DNA of 64,000 nucleotides from Galbula dea (Eukaryota; Chordata; Aves; Piciformes; Galbulidae). Position 1 is the stretch's first letter. Every line of letters starts with the position of its first letter. Under the pieces are notes generated by a model that saw only the letters and a list, made by a program, of their open reading frames with translations, made no database searches and was not told the DNA's origin. Shown here one piece after another: positions 59,507-64,000 of this stretch. The translations under genes were made by a program, and so were the position numbers. The stretch covers positions 296,001 to 360,000 of the forward strand of contig VWZX01008270.1 in NCBI GenBank assembly GCA_013399015.1, given 5' to 3'.

Positions 59507-62500
59507 GTGTGTGACTTAGTTGTTAATACAGTGATGGGACACAACCTGGATTTCCAGCACTGTCCCCTCCTCACTCTTAAAGCCATGTGCTCTGACTTGT
59601 CTTCCAGTCTGCTTGGAGACCCCAGCTGTGTGAAATGAGTGTATTCACCCTCCCTGCAGTATAGACATAGACTTGATCACTTAGCTCACCTCCTTTCTTC
59701 TTTGCCCATGTGCCAGACAGGAGCATTGCTCATCCTAAGATGCACAAAGAAAGCAAAGATTATCGCAATAACCAAACAGGGATCTCGTCTTTGAACGTGT
59801 TTCAAGCTCAAGGTGAGGTTACTCTTCATGCACTTGCTCTGTTTTGCTTAGTTGACTCTCTCAGGGCCATTTGCAGCCCAAGAAAACAGAAATATACAAA
59901 GGTGAAAAGACATCCCCCTAGGCTTCTTGGTTGATATATTACTGCTTGTCTATGACATGGGGAGAAAGGAAAGCTCATTTGGTAGGTGTTCCCATGTGAA
60001 AAGAAAGTAGCAGACTTTTTGCTCTTAAAAAATTGTCTGTGTGAAAGAATAGAAATAACTTCTCCTGCCATACAAAAGATGGAAATAAGCAGCATTAATT
60101 CCAAACAAAGCAGTGAGTTTCTTCATCCCAGATGAACTATGACTTTCAGAATCTCACCTACTCTTTTAAACATTTGTTCAGCATGGTGACAGGTTATTCA
60201 ACACTGAGCTGAAATGCTTGCTTTCAATTGCTGTTGTTTTTCTCACATATCCAAGTGAGACTGCATTTCTTTCTTTACACCAGCATTCCAATCATGTCCT
60301 CATCTGTATCTGCTAGCATTTACCACAGTGTTCTGCACTTCTCCATCTCACGAACTTCATACATTTCTAAACCTCATCAGAATTTTTTTCCCCTTCATAT
60401 ATGTGTCCTAATACCCTGACTCCAGTCCTTATAATTTATCAAACAAATGAATGTTTCTTTACAGACCTCAAGCTACCTCTCCAGCAGCTTCCCGCAATTT
60501 TTGATACATACTTTTCTGCACTGATAAGAAAATAATTTTAGGGGGATAAAGATGAACTTAAAATGATACAAAGCCATATTACTTGCTCTTCGAAATTTTT
60601 ACAAGTCAAAGATGGAAAATATTTTTGTGTTAATGGTTCTTTTAAAAAGGTTTTACAGTGTCCTGCTCAGAGAAGAAATAGAAGATTGAAATAACATGTT
60701 TTCTAACTCTCTACTGCAACAACTTGTGTCTTATTTTACAGTTGACTTAAAATAAATCAGGATTTTTTTCAAGAACATAGTTTTCAAAAGCAACACATAG
60801 CAATCATTTCCCTTTGCTTCCATCACAGAAATCTATTAATCAAAAACACAATCAACATTAAAAGAGGCTGCTGATAAAGAGATTGTTTTTTAGGGTTCCT
60901 CAAACAAATGGAATTTAAGCTATGTTTCATTAGGGATACCTTTGGCTTGTTGAGCCCTAGACATCTGGAAAAAGTTCAGTGGTTTTTTTCATAGTACTTG
61001 GGGAGGGTTTTCTGAAAAGCATAATAAAATTTTGGGGTATGAAAGGAGATCTGTTTATGCTTTTGTGTTTTTCTGAGAGCATAAGATCATTTCTAGTCTA
61101 GAGTTTGCCTTATCTTCCTGGTGCATATTTTTATTTGAGCTATACTTTGTTTAATTAGAAGACTGTTGTTGTAGGAAAGTTGTTTTTATTTGAGTGAAGT
61201 TACTTTAAACAAACAATCCAACAAAGACAAATATATGTTAAAGACAACAAGAATTTGCATTCTGGAATAATCACAATTTCTTTGAGCCATCCTATACATT
61301 TTAAAACCCCATTTATACTTTCCACAGTATTGAATTTAATTTTAGTTAAAGCTAGATAGTTAAAGCCAGCAACATTATATTGCAGATTCCATTAAGTAGG
61401 ATCTTGTAGTATTGTATACAAAGATCTGCTAGATTTCTGCAGAGCCCTGGTACTTCCACATTTACCCAGTTGTTCAGGACTACTGCAGAAAGATGTAATT
61501 AAGAAATCAAATACATTTGATGAGATGTGTTGGCAAGGTACAAATAGATATCCTTTTTACTTTTTTTCATGTTTGCTAACCTTCACTGATTTTAAAAGCA
61601 TGGGTTATAAACAGGAGTGAAAAATTCTAAATATGCTACAAAACAAAAGACCAAAGGTTATGTATGGTATTTCATCCCCTTGCAAACTCTTTCTTCATTT
61701 TATGAGCATCCACTTGTATCTGTGTTCTTTCCCACTGACAATGTGATGTATTTGTCCCCTAGCATAGAGACCTTTTCAGCTTTATCATTCATGTAAATAA
61801 GGTTTTCTTATAAGCCATTTTCTGCCAAGTTAATACACCAAAGCTTTAAGGGTGGAATATAAGAGTTTTTAAAAACATTTCAGGGTATGTTCCTTCATAC
61901 AGTCAAGAATAACTGCAATCCATTTAAGTCAAATGTTTCATATAAAAAGAAGCATTTACAGCAGCAGGGTTGCTTTTAAAGCAGTTTATTTTCTATAACG
62001 GTTTTGGCCCAGCCCTTTAGTTTTCAATAACATTTAGCTCATAGACAGAAATCTTAATTTTTTCCTTGCAAAGCGTAAGTGACAGTTTCTTATGTAACAG
62101 TCCTCAAAGCTTGAATGACTGTAAATAGCTATTCAGGCCTTGTTATTTGCTTCTGACTTGCTTGTAATGGCTTAGTACTGTGATAATGTAATTAAATGCT
62201 GTGACTTACTACAAAGCAAAGGAACATACAATTGCTGTGTGGTTTAGTTTGACTGCAGAATATGGACAGTGCTTGTAATGGAGCAGAGACAAGTGGGAAT
62301 GTAAAATTGCAATGTGCAAGTAACAGGCAACTGAAAATCAGACTGTCTTTTCTCAAACATCAGATCAAAGAAAGATTATTATCATTATCCAAACAATTAT
62401 GTTGGTTTTTGATCTGTTCTGGCTTGACTGGTAGGCAAAGTCTAAATGCTGCCATTCTCATCACAGTAAATCGTTTGGGCTTTGTTTAAACATGAGATAC

Positions 62501-64000
62501 TGAAGTGTCCCTGAGGCCCTAGGAGTGCATCCAGGCCATGTCCCATGTCTACCAAGGGTGAAGTTGAGGTGTAAAGCTCTTCTTCCTCATTTCTGATTTT
62601 CATGGCAAGCACAGAGGCACATAAATGTACAATGCACTCTGGTCAGGAGCGCAGGATGCTGGGGTGTGCTGCAGAGCATAACTATCCACAGCATGGCTCT
62701 AGATTTAAATCAGCTTTAAATCAAATCAGACCTACTGTAAAAATGAGTATGATTTGATAAAAATCCTAGCTAGAACATTGTTTTCATCCCTCTATTTATA
62801 TACTCTTTAAAATTTGTGTACTACCTGTGGTGAAGCTGCAAACCTCTCTAGAAATTTCATATGGGATACATGGATTTGCTTTGCTTATTCCATTTTGTGG
62901 AATCTTCAGACATAGCTGACAAACCCCAGGTGTTCTCTTGACCAAGCATTGAAAACTTAGATGTTCCTGGGCTAGAACATAACAGATTACATACAGATTT
63001 GGCTTCTGAGCAATCTGAGTGTATGGCTACATCTATGTTTTGGGAGAAGTATTTGGATTGGATTTCTCCCAATTACTATATTCTTTATTGAATGCTTCAG
63101 TATTAACCTATAAATTTCCTTTTAAATAAATTATTGAAAATGTAAAAGCTTGGTTTTGGTTTTTTTCCCCGAAGACATGTAAGTTCAGATGCATTTATTT
63201 GTTTCTTTGGTAAGCCCTGCACATACCAGATGGGAAATGACAGATCTGCATATCTCTTTATAAATATAATCTGACATCTTTAAGTGTTTTTATAAAACTA
63301 CAAACTTATATTTATAAGGACCTCCACAATTAAAATAAATGCACTTTAGGCAAAATGTTTACAGTTTGCTTATCCAAATAACCATTTCACAGATCCCAAA
63401 ATATTTATTTTCAGTATTGAATTTCTTCTTATGGTTTATCCACTCTCTTTCAAAGCTGTTCAGTTTCTACAACCAGTAAATTACTTTTCCATAATTGCTG
63501 TAATTACAGTCCTCCTCATATGCTTACTCTTATCTCAGAACTGTGCTACTGTTGAACATTCTGGTAAGAGGAAACCCCATGTTTATTTAGGAGATAACAT
63601 AGAACATTCTGTTGACTAAAATATCTATTTGGGAAGCTCTCTGTAGTTAACATAATGTAATATTACTCTGATTTAAAAGGCTATAACAACATAGCTATAA
63701 AAAAAATTTTAAAGATAAAATATAGCTCAATGAATCTGTGAAATGTTATTTTTTTCATATTAAAAATCAGTCTGACACCATGTCTTTATTTATGTAAAGG
63801 GAAAATATGCTAATAGTAAGAAAAAAAATATGACACCAATATAGTCTAGGTCATTCCTACATAGGAAATCCCCATGTCCTGCTTCACCATTTCTGAAGAG
63901 ACAGTTATTGTCACACCTCAGGACTATGCATTGAGTACTTTGACAAGAAATTGCATCTTATACTTCTTAAGTTTCATTAAGTAATGTTTCCTGATCTGCA

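Larger units (their letters stand above)
54961..64000. other. Unannotated non-coding DNA
   Basis: About 9 kb with no gene, CR1 or LTR that I can recognise. Small repeats at 57193-57221 and 59453-59506 and a possible conserved segment at 56630-57080 are listed separately. Open frames up to 100 codons (for example 57971-58273 minus and 58062-58292 plus, overlapping each other) are unrecognised. Confidence 0.5.

Overview
The window reads as AT-rich, gene-poor nuclear DNA of a bird. The evidence is the repeat content. It holds many truncated CR1 LINEs with the typical avian 3' ends (short tails built on ATTCTATGAT or ATTCTGTGAT units, next to a TTGGACTAGATGATCTT-type block) and two LTRs that resemble bird endogenous retrovirus LTRs. 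I found no convincing host exon, CpG island, functional tRNA or other RNA gene. The open frames outside repeats are short and scattered over both strands, and I recognise none of them. The region is best read as an intergenic desert or part of a very long intron.

Layout. 1-10 kb: a minus-strand CR1 with an internal deletion (482-930), an older CR1 scrap (6235-6400) and long unannotated DNA. 10-12 kb: a minus-strand CR1 end (10344-10562) and a plus-strand CR1 (11704-11982) flanked by a perfect 14-bp direct repeat. 12-30 kb: mostly unique AT-rich DNA with a very degraded LINE reverse-transcriptase fossil (17676-18005) and small CR1 ends at 23992, 24802 and 28322. 30.8-32.7 kb: the largest minus-strand CR1, holding most of ORF2, interrupted by a second CR1 that runs into a 361-base run of N. 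36.0-36.4 kb and 41.6-41.8 kb: further CR1 ends. 44.2-47.8 kb is the densest part: a decayed plus-strand CR1 with endonuclease and RT remnants, then a tRNA-Glu-like sequence fused to a CR1 3' end (a probable CR1-mobilised SINE), then an LTR that itself contains a CR1 tail. 49.6-50.0 kb: another minus-strand CR1. 54.25-54.96 kb: a second solo LTR. 55-64 kb: unannotated, possibly with conserved non-coding sequence.

How the parts relate. CR1 ORF2 makes an endonuclease and reverse transcriptase that primes from the 3' end of its RNA. Most copies here are therefore 5'-truncated and share the same 3' end, and an unrelated Pol III transcript carrying that end could be copied in trans. The chimera at 46037-46212 has exactly that structure and is the most interesting item. 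All coordinates of repeat edges are by-eye estimates; family names come from recalled consensus features, not from a search.
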